Below, piece by piece: positions 8,573-15,925 of a stretch of DNA of 64,000 bases. The position numbers and the translations under genes were made by a program. Origin of the DNA: Pseudaquidulcibacter sp041917055 (GTDB lineage: Bacteria; Pseudomonadota; Alphaproteobacteria; Caulobacterales; Aquidulcibacteraceae); assembly GCA_041917055.1 (NCBI GenBank), contig JAYRYJ010000008.1, forward strand, positions 102,341 through 166,340. The letters run 5' to 3'. How positions within the stretch are numbered: position 1 is the stretch's first letter; every line of letters begins with the position of its first letter. The notes below the pieces were generated by a model. That model ran no database searches and had not been told where the DNA came from. It worked only from the letters and a program-made list of their open reading frames with translations.

Positions 8573-8894
8573 TCTCCCAAACCCCAATCCTATTCCCACT
8601 TGGGTCAAGCATTTCAAATCTCTTCCCGCCCGGAAATTCGAATATTTCGACCATAATTTTTGCACCCGCTTTCACTGCGCGGGTGTAATATTCGTCAAGA
8701 TTTTTGACTTGAATTACGCCCATGGGTGGGGCGGGGTTTTGGGAAATGTGAAAACCAATATCAGTGTCTCCCGTTGTGGTCGCGCAATATTCGGGGCCGA
8801 AATCTGTGAATTCGAAATCAAAAATTTGAGAATAAAATGATTTGGTCGCCGTCAAATCGCTTGCATTCATTTCAAGATAATCAAGCCGCGCCAT
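8547..8894 (-). CDS. VOC (glyoxalase/bleomycin-resistance fold) family protein
   Basis: 115 residues containing one VOC fold: 'LDYLEMNASDLTATKSFYSQIFDF' type opening (beta-alpha), 'GFHISQNPAP' in the middle, and 'FEMLDPSGNRIGVWE' at the end. The last glutamate is a common metal ligand of the family. Such proteins act as lyases, dioxygenases or binding proteins, and the substrate cannot be told from sequence. Its start abuts the stop of the upstream 496-codon frame (TAATG junction), so the two are probably cotranscribed. Confidence 0.82.
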   Translation of the reverse strand: MARLDYLEMNASDLTATKSFYSQIFDFEFTDFGPEYCATTTGDTDIGFHISQNPAPPMGVIQVKNLDEYYTRAVKAGAKIMVEIFEFPGGKRFEMLDPSGNRIGVWETTHIAISK

Positions 8895-10384
8895 TAATTC
8901 ACGTCCTTTTTCAATCGGTTTTGCTGTTTGAGTTTTGCTATTGCATAGTTTCCTAAACCGAGCGTACCAGATGTATCAAATTCAAATTCAGGAGACGCTT
9001 CGAGCGCTTTAAACATAATTCCAAGCAATTGCTCGGCGGTTTCTAGATTTCCTCTTTCTGCCTCTTCACCCAATTGCCTTGCAGCGATTTCAGCAAGTCC
9101 AGCTTTAGAGGTTTTAAAAGGCGGTGACCTTTTACTCAAAGAATCCTTTAAAAATACCAATTCGTGTTCGGTGAAATCACGATCAAGCGAAAATTTAGCA
9201 TGGGAAAAAACGCAATTGGTTTTTAATTCTGTCAATTGCCTTTCACTATATCCCGCGATATTCCAATAATTTTCAACGCAATGACTAAGCGCCATTTCAA
9301 TTTCGACAGAATCTTCAGAGAGTTTTGCGTATTCGTCAATTCTGGAAATGCCTTTGCCGTTTTCAATATCCCAAGTGATAGCCGTCCTAATTGGGAGGCC
9401 AAATTGTTTTATGCCCTTTATGGGTTCTTGTGCATTCAGTAAAAAACTGTGATACGCGGTCCAAGGATATGGGAGATTTGTATAAAAATCCTTCCAATAT
9501 AAATTCTCCGGGGGTTTTACCGAGAGAAAACGCCAATTCTCCAAGATTTTTTCATTTAACGAATTGTCACTCAAAAGGCGATGTCCAAAGAGAGACAATT
9601 CGACCTTTTTCAACGTGTTTTTTGCTTCGTCTTCGAGCCAAGTCGGTTTCTTTCGCACTACAAAGTCATTTAATTCGAGGGCTTCATGGTCTTGCAAAAG
9701 TGCCACATTGTCAAACGGCTTCAATACTTCTATAAATTCTTGCTTTGGCAGAGTTTTGTAAAGCAGGAAAAGCCCGGATTTACTCATTTGTTTCTTGAAA
9801 AAAGCTATTGAAGCCACTTTTGCTTCTTCGCAATACCCACCATCTAATAAAACTTGAACAGCAATAGGTTTTAATTCTTCGAATTTGGATTCATAGGATT
9901 CTTCTTCAGCGTTTTTTACTCCCTGATAATTATCCAATGAATTGGCTGTAATCGTGGCGAAATCCTTGTCCTTTATTGCCTGCGAAAATCGCGAATATTG
10001 GATGTAGCCTTTGGTTTTCGCTTGGGTTTTTTCCATTCTCTCAATTGATTCAAAATCCTTGAGAATAAAATAATAATTGACAAGTTCGGTCCAACGCACC
10101 CAATAATGTATGTAATTGTCCTTAATCCTAATATGTTCCTTTTCCCATTCAAAAAGCGCTGCCTTAGTCAAGGCAAGACTTGGCCTATTATCATTGGTTT
10201 GAGAAAAAAATGATTCGGCGATTTTGGAATAAGCCATGGCGCGAATTTCATTGCCGCTTGGCATAGAATAGCCCAAAAAAGGTAAGGGCAAGGGCTTTAG
10301 ATTTTTTGCGTGATTTTTGATTTCAAACAATGAAACATTTGGGTTTTTCCCGCTTTTGTCTGCGACTATAGCTTTCACCACCAA
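8894..10384 (-). CDS. Large unknown protein; probably the C-terminal part of a frameshifted secreted protein
   Basis: A 496-residue frame with no ATG start; only TTG (10384) and GTG codons are available and no ribosome site is visible. The frame stays open further upstream to a stop at 10445-10447, and that extra stretch reads 'DDDEFEETYGDWPN'. It overlaps the end of the 85-residue signal-peptide ORF across an A8 tract. Losing one A would join the two into a single secreted protein of nearly 600 residues. The body is rich in charged helices, resembling helical-repeat proteins, but no family is recognised. It is followed directly by the VOC gene. Confidence 0.6.
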   Translation of the reverse strand: MVVKAIVADKSGKNPNVSLFEIKNHAKNLKPLPLPFLGYSMPSGNEIRAMAYSKIAESFFSQTNDNRPSLALTKAALFEWEKEHIRIKDNYIHYWVRWTELVNYYFILKDFESIERMEKTQAKTKGYIQYSRFSQAIKDKDFATITANSLDNYQGVKNAEEESYESKFEELKPIAVQVLLDGGYCEEAKVASIAFFKKQMSKSGLFLLYKTLPKQEFIEVLKPFDNVALLQDHEALELNDFVVRKKPTWLEDEAKNTLKKVELSLFGHRLLSDNSLNEKILENWRFLSVKPPENLYWKDFYTNLPYPWTAYHSFLLNAQEPIKGIKQFGLPIRTAITWDIENGKGISRIDEYAKLSEDSVEIEMALSHCVENYWNIAGYSERQLTELKTNCVFSHAKFSLDRDFTEHELVFLKDSLSKRSPPFKTSKAGLAEIAARQLGEEAERGNLETAEQLLGIMFKALEASPEFEFDTSGTLGLGNYAIAKLKQQNRLKKDVN

Positions 10385-10415
10385 ATTGGGCCAATCGCCA
10401 TAGGTTTCTTCAAAC

Positions 10416-10673
10416 TCATCGTCGTCTTTTTTTTGGCTTATTCTCTATTTTTGAGCCTTGCGGATATACTTGTTTGAGAATTTCCTCATTATTGGCAATT
10501 TCAGGCGGTAGCATATAGGCCATATCAGGCAGATATACGAATTGCAAAAAACAAATTGGAACATCGACTTGTGCGCATTTAGCTATCGTCTTGGAGGATT
10601 TATATACGGCTTGCGCCCAAGAATTGCTTGAAAACGCGAATGAAAAAAATAAAATCGAAATTAAGACCCGCAT
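10416..10673 (-). CDS. Signal-peptide-containing N-terminal fragment (85 aa)
   Basis: The product starts with a good Sec signal peptide ('MRVLISILFFSFAFSSNSWA'), followed by about 60 residues with two cysteines ('KCAQVDVPICFLQ'), and stops just after an A8 tract with the tail 'KPKKRRR'. If one A were skipped or lost, the frame would continue as 'DDDEFEETYGDWP' into the downstream 496-codon frame, which lacks its own signal peptide and start. It starts at the position next to the end of the NnrU-like gene, so the genes are coupled. It could alternatively be a true small secreted protein. Confidence 0.55.
   Translation of the reverse strand: MRVLISILFFSFAFSSNSWAQAVYKSSKTIAKCAQVDVPICFLQFVYLPDMAYMLPPEIANNEEILKQVYPQGSKIENKPKKRRR
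10427..10434 (-). other. A8 homopolymer at the junction of two frames (candidate slippage or frameshift site)
   Basis: On the minus strand the sequence reads CCAAAAAAAAGACGAC. With eight A residues the upstream frame ends three codons later at TGA (10416-10418). With seven A residues it runs on into the 496-codon frame. The site could be a sequencing error, a recent mutation, a phase-variable tract, or a transcriptional slippage site. Confidence 0.6.
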
Positions 10674-11225
10674 TTAACCAATCACCGTAACACCAAACCA
10701 AAGTGGGTGGAGCTTGAACGCCATTGCGACCCATCCCAAAAGGCCAAACGCGATGGATGCCTCATCATTGCGGCACCATTTCAAAGGTTCAATTGAGGTT
10801 TTGGGTTGCAATGCAATTGTCAAAAGTGCCCACGCACAAAATCCGCCGAACAAAATAACGCTAGCCATATCGCCATTCGCGAGCAAATGCCCAAACGCCC
10901 AAAGTGCGACACCAATCAATTGCGGGTGTTTCAAAGTGCTTGAAATTCGCCCTTTCATGTATGATGCGACAAATAAAATAAAGGCTGCGATTGTAAAAAC
11001 ATAATTCAAATGTTTCGCCCATTTCGGCGCAAAAAAGACATCAGGGGCGATTTGTCGAAATTGCGAAAAACCCATTATAATCAATATAAAACCCGTCAAA
11101 GCTAAGACAGCGAACAGCCCTTTAAACGGCATTCCCATTTTCGCTCTCAAAGTTTGCACTGGGGCAAGTCGAAGTGAAAGGTGTGCGGCGAAAAAAACCG
11201 CCATTCCGATTAACATTAAACCCAT
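10674..11225 (-). CDS. NnrU family membrane protein
   Basis: 183 residues from the ATG at 11225, preceded by AGAGGCG. About five or six membrane helices are present. Diagnostic motifs of the NnrU family are 'AAHLSLRLAPVQTLRAKMG' near the N-terminus and 'RISSTLKHPQLIGVALWAFGHLLANGD' region near residues 95-120 (the His and Asn are conserved). NnrU was named for its link to nitrite and nitric-oxide reduction; many relatives occur outside denitrifiers, and no denitrification genes are visible here, so the role is open. A 12-codon longer start (11261) is possible. Confidence 0.85.
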   Translation of the reverse strand: MGLMLIGMAVFFAAHLSLRLAPVQTLRAKMGMPFKGLFAVLALTGFILIIMGFSQFRQIAPDVFFAPKWAKHLNYVFTIAAFILFVASYMKGRISSTLKHPQLIGVALWAFGHLLANGDMASVILFGGFCAWALLTIALQPKTSIEPLKWCRNDEASIAFGLLGWVAMAFKLHPLWFGVTVIG

Positions 11226-11303
11226 TTTCGCCTCTTGATTTTGTGTTATGTCATGCCACACTATTCCAAAATATAATCATTTGCAATTCAAAAGGGGGCA
11301 TAA

Positions 11304-12215
11304 ATGGCGCGCAATCTTTCAAGGTTTTTTGGGGCAATCATAAGCCTTTCTTTATTCGGCTCTTTGAGTGCGTGTGCCACAATTTCGGGGCAAAATGTCT
11401 ATGATCGCGCATATTCCATGCGCACTGTTGCGAAAAACTCATTTGTCGCGATTCCTGTGAAAGATGGTGATAAGTCCTGGAGCTTGGGTGCGGTTTTGCG
11501 CGTTCCCTATGGCAAAGATGGTCAAAAATTTCCGGCGGTAATTGTGGTGCATGGTTCGGGCGGTGTGGATTCACGCGGCGAACATTATGTCAATGAACTC
11601 AATAAAGCAGGATATGCGACCTTAGAAGTCGATTTATGGGCCGCCCGCAACGTCAAAAGCGCCGCCGAACGCCCGAAAAGTGTTTTTGAAACCCTGCCGG
11701 ATGTCTATGCGGGTTTGAACTATTTGAATAATGATGCGCGCATTGATGGCGCGAATATTGGCGTTACAGGTTTTTCGTGGGGTGGCGTAGTTTCAATGTT
11801 AACAGCTGTCAAAGCCAATAACGAAAAATACGCAATAAATGGCCAAAGATTCGCCGCCCATGCGCCATATTATCCGGTTTGTTGGATTTATAATGTCGCC
11901 CCGACTTATGATTTTACGGGGCTAAATGGTGCGCCTGTGCTTTTGCAAGGTGGCTTGGCGGATGAATATGATGCGCCCGACACTTGTGAAAAAATGGTTG
12001 CAAAATTGCCGAGCGAAGATCGCGCCTTGGTGAAATTAATTATGCACAAGGACGCAACCCACGCCTTTGAACGTCGCGAACCCGACGCGGTGGCCTTTGA
12101 CCCATATGCCCATTTAGGAAAAGGCGGAAATTTCCCAATAAAATACAATGCCAAAGCGACGAAGGATAGTACCGAGGCACTATTGGAATTTTTTAATAAG
12201 AATTTGAAGAATTAG
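11304..12215 (+). CDS. Dienelactone hydrolase-like alpha/beta hydrolase lipoprotein
   Basis: 303 residues. A signal peptide ends in the lipobox 'LSAC' near residue 24, so a membrane-anchored lipoprotein is likely. The alpha/beta-hydrolase parts are visible: oxyanion strand 'PAVIVVHGSGGVDSRG' near residue 80, nucleophile elbow 'GFSWGG' near residue 153, an acidic residue region near 'GGLADEYDAPDTC', and the catalytic histidine in 'DATHAFE'. The family cleaves esters and lactones; the real substrate is unknown. A GGGGG-type ribosome site lies upstream of the ATG. The end overlaps the convergent antitoxin gene by 4 bases. Confidence 0.85.
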   Translation: MARNLSRFFGAIISLSLFGSLSACATISGQNVYDRAYSMRTVAKNSFVAIPVKDGDKSWSLGAVLRVPYGKDGQKFPAVIVVHGSGGVDSRGEHYVNELNKAGYATLEVDLWAARNVKSAAERPKSVFETLPDVYAGLNYLNNDARIDGANIGVTGFSWGGVVSMLTAVKANNEKYAINGQRFAAHAPYYPVCWIYNVAPTYDFTGLNGAPVLLQGGLADEYDAPDTCEKMVAKLPSEDRALVKLIMHKDATHAFERREPDAVAFDPYAHLGKGGNFPIKYNAKATKDSTEALLEFFNKNLKN

Positions 12216-12490
12216 GCGACTAATTTTAACTTTAGGCCAAGGGCGCGGACGATTGCCATAAGCGTTGAAAGGCGTGGATTTCCGTCTTCACCAAGCGCTT
12301 TGTAAATCGCTTCGCGTGAAAGTCCGGTCTTGCGCGCAAGGTCAGAAATGCCTTTAGAGCGGGCGATGGTATTGAGAGATTCTTTCAGTTCTTCTTCGGT
12401 ATCTTCCACTAAAGAAAGTTTCAAATACTCTATTATGTCCTCCGCATCTTCAAGATAATCGGCGGAATCGTATTTAGAAAATTTGCTCAT
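12212..12490 (-). CDS. Addiction module antidote protein (HigA-like, helix-turn-helix)
   Basis: 92 residues with an N-terminal acidic region and a C-terminal XRE-type helix-turn-helix ('ARKTGLSREAIYKAL' followed by 'NPRLSTLMAIVRALGL'). It matches the 'putative addiction module antidote' family that neutralises Gp49/RelE-type toxins and represses its own operon. It is translated after the toxin, with a 17-base overlap, the reversed order typical of HigBA-like systems. It probably binds the palindrome at 12803-12822. Confidence 0.88.
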   Translation of the reverse strand: MSKFSKYDSADYLEDAEDIIEYLKLSLVEDTEEELKESLNTIARSKGISDLARKTGLSREAIYKALGEDGNPRLSTLMAIVRALGLKLKLVA

Positions 12491-12782
12491 TTTTCCACTC
12501 CTGACCTATCTCGATTGCTTTCAAAATGTCGAACTTCTGACTAGATTTGTCGCCACCATAAAGCAGCACAACAATTGTCTTTTCATGTTCAAGGAAATAA
12601 ATCCTATAACCAGCACCATAGTGAATTCTTGCTTCTAAAATTCCGCTGCCAACTGATTTGAAGTCACCATAATTACCCATTCCCAAACGTTCAATTCGTT
12701 TACTCACCAAAGATTTTAAGGCTTTATCCCTTAGCTTCCCAAGCCAATCGGAAAATTCTTCACTTTTTACAATTTCGAACAA
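12474..12782 (-). CDS. RelE/ParE-superfamily toxin (HigB/Gp49-like)
   Basis: 102 residues with typical features of the addiction-module killer protein family: 'SEEFSDWLGKLRDKA' start helix, 'LEARIHYGAGYRIYFLE' central strands with the RxxY pattern, and 'VVLLYGGDKSSQ' near the end. Such toxins cleave mRNA, usually on the ribosome. Translation appears to start at TTG (12780-12782) preceded by GGAAAGGG; no ATG fits. It is the first gene of the two-gene operon. Confidence 0.87.
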   Translation of the reverse strand: MFEIVKSEEFSDWLGKLRDKALKSLVSKRIERLGMGNYGDFKSVGSGILEARIHYGAGYRIYFLEHEKTIVVLLYGGDKSSQKFDILKAIEIGQEWKNEQIF

Positions 12783-12802
12783 GATAAGCCCTTTCCGCTA
12801 AA

Positions 12803-12822
12803 TTGTCAACTATAATTGACAA
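12803..12822. promoter_or_regulatory. Palindromic operator upstream of the HigBA-like operon
   Basis: A perfect inverted repeat TTGTCAA-CTATAA-TTGACAA lies 20 bases upstream of the toxin start. Position, symmetry and size fit autoregulation by the helix-turn-helix antitoxin. It also contains a TTGACA hexamer on the minus strand. Confidence 0.6.
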
Positions 12823-12825
12823 ACC

Positions 12826-13491
12826 TTATTTCTCTCCCTTTGCAAGAGGGGCAGTCTTTTGCGGTTTTTGTGGTTTCAAATCATCGCAAACGCGCCAGCA
12901 ATACCATGCAGCATAAGACCGAAATGGGCGCAAATGTTCTGCCATTGTCGCTAATTCTTTGGGTTTCGGCATTTCTTCGAGGCCATAAATGGTTTGAAAA
13001 CCTTTGCGCACGCCTAAATCATCAATCGGCCAAATATCTTCGCGTCCCAAAGTGAAAATAAGATACATTTCGACAGTCCAACGACCAATGCCGCGCACAG
13101 AAACAAGTCGTTCGACAATTTCATCATCTGATAAATGCGAAATTTCATGATTATCAGGCACAATGCCATCAATTTTCTTTTGCGATAAATCATTAATGGC
13201 TTTTATTTTGTTCCAAGAAAGACCCGCGCCGCGCTTTGCCTCATCGTCCATTGCCAAAAACGCCTGTGGCGAAGGGAAAGGGACAATATCCCCCATTAAT
13301 TCTAGGTCAAAAAGTTTCAAAACCCTTCCCAATATGGTCGCCGCCGCTTTGCCGGATAATTGTTGATATACAATTGCGCGAAACAAAGCCTCGTAAGCGG
13401 AATAGCCGCGTTCGGAAGGAATAGGACAGGGGCCGAATCTTTCATGTAAAGCCGCGAAATTCGGATCGAGAGAAAGAAATTGAGTGTTCAT
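12826..13491 (-). CDS. DNA-3-methyladenine glycosylase II (AlkA-type HhH-GPD)
   Basis: 221 residues of the HhH-GPD superfamily, which excises alkylated bases from DNA. The signature helix-hairpin-helix and catalytic loop is complete: 'VSVRGIGRWTVEMYLIF' followed by 'WPIDDLGV' with the catalytic aspartate (around residues 135-165). An early motif, 'ALFRAIVYQQLSGKAA', is also typical. It lacks the N-terminal domain of E. coli AlkA and matches the shorter bacterial form. The Lys/Pro-rich C-terminal tail is not conserved. It is transcribed toward the toxin operon and its end lies close to the toxin operator. Confidence 0.9.
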   Translation of the reverse strand: MNTQFLSLDPNFAALHERFGPCPIPSERGYSAYEALFRAIVYQQLSGKAAATILGRVLKLFDLELMGDIVPFPSPQAFLAMDDEAKRGAGLSWNKIKAINDLSQKKIDGIVPDNHEISHLSDDEIVERLVSVRGIGRWTVEMYLIFTLGREDIWPIDDLGVRKGFQTIYGLEEMPKPKELATMAEHLRPFRSYAAWYCWRVCDDLKPQKPQKTAPLAKGEK

Positions 13492-13616
13492 GTTTTGTTT
13501 CTTGCGTGTTTGCAGGCGAAAGTCAAGACACGTAATTTAAGTGAATTTTTACCAAGAATCTTGCCTAAAATTTTGCCCCTTAGTGTTAAAAGGTAAAAAC
13601 TCTCGAGCGCTTTATA

Positions 13617-13853
13617 ATGCACGATATATTCAATAAAGAAATTAATGAATTAACAGGGGAAGTAGTTTCAAAAGATGCGTCCCCAAACCGCAAGAATTCG
13701 CCCAAAAACCAAAATACAAAAACAGTACACGAAGAATATTTGGAGAATTTGACATTGGCTGAAGAAGGCAAGGAAATAATAAATTTCATTGGCGCGATAA
13801 ATTTGATTATGTTAATGGCAATTTTCTTTTTCGTTATTGAACGAGTGATATAA
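13617..13853 (+). CDS. Small single-pass membrane protein, unknown
   Basis: 78 residues: a polar Asn/Lys/Glu-rich N-terminal part ('SPNRKNSPKNQNTKTVHEEY') and a C-terminal membrane helix ('FIGAINLIMLMAIFFFVIERVI'), resembling a tail-anchored protein. No ribosome site is obvious, and it overlaps the 3' end of the convergent ATP12 gene by 20 bases. No family is recognised. The clear hydrophobic C-terminus supports it; the weak start lowers confidence. Confidence 0.45.
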   Translation: MHDIFNKEINELTGEVVSKDASPNRKNSPKNQNTKTVHEEYLENLTLAEEGKEIINFIGAINLIMLMAIFFFVIERVI

Positions 13854-14538
13854 TTAATTTTTCACAGGCAATTAATTCGCCTAATTTTGCCTTGGCCTTT
13901 GCTAAATCCTCATCGTCATAGCCCCAAATCGTGGCATTATGATCTTCCTCAATTCGTATTCTTTTAAAGACCGCATGCGCATCAATGCGGCATTCCAGCA
14001 TAGCGAGGGCTAGAATTACGGAGCCGGTAAGTGTTGTAAGGAATACAAATACAGTGAGAATTAAGTCGTCAAAATTTTCGGCAATTTTGCCAATTGCACT
14101 CAATGTGTTTTCGGTTTGAAACAGTTCAAAACTGTCGCTTTTTGCAATAAAGGCGATGTCATATCGGCTTTTGCACCATTCAATCTCACTGTCCCAAAGT
14201 TCACATTCGTTTTGAAAAAGTGCGGCGGGTCTTGTCGTGCGATAGCACAATAAATCGCTTGAAGCATATTTGCGAATTTCATCAATTATTGCGGTTCGGG
14301 TTAAAGGTGTGCGGTCAATTGCAACATTTACAAGACGTGTGATTGGCATTGAATTGGTGTCAATCAATTCACCCTGCACGCGCCATTCAGACGCGATTAA
14401 TTGCGCGGCGGCAGAGTTTTGCAACACCAAATCTTTTTTGGCAGGGGTTTTTAATTTGCGTCCATCAAGGAATACACCGAAACCCGCACCCAATGGCGCG
14501 ACTTCGACGGTTTTATAGAAACGACGTAATTCCGACAT
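13834..14538 (-). CDS. ATP12 family F1-ATPase assembly chaperone
   Basis: 234 residues, normal for the family. Conserved ATP12 landmarks are 'FGVFLDGRKLKTPAKK' near the N-terminus, 'LIASEWRVQGELIDTNSMP' near residue 48, 'DLLCYRTTRPAALFQNE' near residue 95, and the C-terminal 'IRIEEDHNATIWGYDDEDL'. The family is restricted to alphaproteobacteria and mitochondria and helps assemble the F1 alpha subunit. Its start overlaps the stop of the upstream pseudouridine synthase gene (TAATG), so the two are translationally coupled. A HAD phosphatase gene often found between them in relatives is absent. Confidence 0.93.
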   Translation of the reverse strand: MSELRRFYKTVEVAPLGAGFGVFLDGRKLKTPAKKDLVLQNSAAAQLIASEWRVQGELIDTNSMPITRLVNVAIDRTPLTRTAIIDEIRKYASSDLLCYRTTRPAALFQNECELWDSEIEWCKSRYDIAFIAKSDSFELFQTENTLSAIGKIAENFDDLILTVFVFLTTLTGSVILALAMLECRIDAHAVFKRIRIEEDHNATIWGYDDEDLAKAKAKLGELIACEKLIISLVQ

Positions 14539-15536
14539 TATTTAAAATGCTCGAACGGGTCTTTGGCTTCGTATTCTTCAAAGCCCAGCAATTCAAAAGC
14601 TTGTTTGAAATGCGGTGGTATTGGTGCGACCAGTTCCAAGACCCCACCCTTTGGATGTGGGATTTTCAGTGCGCGCGCATGTAAATGCAATTGTTCACTA
14701 AGGCCGCCAATATCGGGGCGATCGCATTTATACTTTGGGTCACCCGCAATCGCGGTTCCCATTTCGGCCATGTGAAAACGCAATTGGTGGGTGCGCCCCG
14801 TGACAGGTTTCATTGCAACCCATGACGCGCGAGTTCCGGCATTGGTAATCACTTGATAATCGGTAATTGCAAAAAGCGCATCTTTTTCGCCATGTGAAGC
14901 GCGGCGCACTAATTCAAGTTCGGGGTTTTTTGCTGAACCTTGCTTCTTCATCCAGCCGCGAATTTCGCCCGACAAAGGGTGAGGAACGCCCAAAACCACC
15001 GCCCAATATACTTTTTGCGTTGTGCGACTGGCAAAGGCTTTGTTTAATTTTGCAATTGCGTCTGGCGTGCGCCCAAAAACAATTACGCCCGATGTATCTT
15101 TATCAAGGCGATGAGCAAGTTTGGGTTTTCCAAATTCTTCGGTGGCAAAGGCCGCCATTAAATCATCGAGATGGCGCGTGGTTTTTGAACCACCCTGAAC
15201 CGCAAGACCGGTGGGTTTATTTAGCGCAATTACATAATCGTCTTGATAGATTATAAGGCTTTTTAGGAAGCGCTCATCTTCCTTTGAAATCACGCTTTTA
15301 TTGGCTTTGGATTCACGGATGGCATCAAAAATATCGCCCGGCACGATTACATCATTGCCCGACACAAGACGGTCGGATGCTTTTTTGGCTTTTACCCCAT
15401 CGATTTTGATTAAGCCCTTACGAATAAACTGTTCAATACGGCCTTGGTTAAGGCCCTCAAACTTGCGACGCAAAAATCTGTCAAGGCGAACTTCGCCGTC
15501 TTCTTCGCGCACCGGAATTGTTAATGGTGATGTCAT
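14538..15536 (-). CDS. RluA-family 23S rRNA pseudouridine synthase with S4 domain (RluC-like)
   Basis: 332 residues. An S4 RNA-binding domain occupies roughly residues 16-70 ('VRLDRFLRRKFEGLNQGRIEQ' start), followed by the RluA catalytic domain. The catalytic aspartate lies in 'AHRLDKDTSGVIVFGRT' near residue 145, and 'GRTHQLRFHMAEMGTAIAGD' is the family's second motif. RluC modifies U955, U2504 and U2580 of E. coli 23S rRNA; the exact targets here are inferred. It lies between crcB and the ATP12 gene in one minus-strand operon. Confidence 0.9.
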   Translation of the reverse strand: MTSPLTIPVREEDGEVRLDRFLRRKFEGLNQGRIEQFIRKGLIKIDGVKAKKASDRLVSGNDVIVPGDIFDAIRESKANKSVISKEDERFLKSLIIYQDDYVIALNKPTGLAVQGGSKTTRHLDDLMAAFATEEFGKPKLAHRLDKDTSGVIVFGRTPDAIAKLNKAFASRTTQKVYWAVVLGVPHPLSGEIRGWMKKQGSAKNPELELVRRASHGEKDALFAITDYQVITNAGTRASWVAMKPVTGRTHQLRFHMAEMGTAIAGDPKYKCDRPDIGGLSEQLHLHARALKIPHPKGGVLELVAPIPPHFKQAFELLGFEEYEAKDPFEHFK

Positions 15537-15546
15537 TCGGCGCTCT

Positions 15547-15924
15547 CTATACTATTTGGCGCGCAAAAACCATTCCCACAAACACCGCCATGATTGAAAA
15601 CACAACAGAGGCTAAAATATAAGCGAATGCCTCCATGAAACGCGAATGTTCAATCATGCGAATAACATCAAGTGAAAAACTTGAAAAAGTTGTGAAACCG
15701 CCCAAAACCCCAATCATCAAGAAATACTGAATGATATGTTGGTGCTGCGTATGTTTGGTCAAAAAAACGGCACTGATACCAATAATGAAACTGCCGATTA
15801 TATTCACCCCAAGTGTGCCAAAGGGGAAACCTGCGCCAAGCATTTGCAATGCGGCTTTTCCAAACAAAAAACGCAAGACGCCGCCAATGCCTGCTCCGAC
15901 GAAAACGAGGGCTATTTGATGCAT
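15547..15924 (-). CDS. crcB: CrcB fluoride channel (Fluc)
   Basis: 125 residues with four membrane helices and the family signature 'GVLGGFTTFSSFSLD' near residue 75, which contains the Phe and Ser/Thr residues lining the fluoride pore, and 'GTLGVNIIGSFIIG' in helix 2. CrcB forms dual-topology dimers that export fluoride. The ATG at 15922-15924 has a GGAGG ribosome site; longer starts have none. It is placed between two RluA-family genes, a neighbourhood common in alphaproteobacteria. I saw no fluoride riboswitch upstream. Confidence 0.93.
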   Translation of the reverse strand: MHQIALVFVGAGIGGVLRFLFGKAALQMLGAGFPFGTLGVNIIGSFIIGISAVFLTKHTQHQHIIQYFLMIGVLGGFTTFSSFSLDVIRMIEHSRFMEAFAYILASVVFSIMAVFVGMVFARQIV

Positions 15925-15925
15925 T

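Noticed and set aside
12780..12808. TTGACA-17 bp-TATCTT promoter on the minus strand ahead of the HigB-like toxin
   Set aside because: The -10 element would overlap the TTG start codon and ribosome site, so a transcript starting there would lack them; the palindrome is kept only as an operator.
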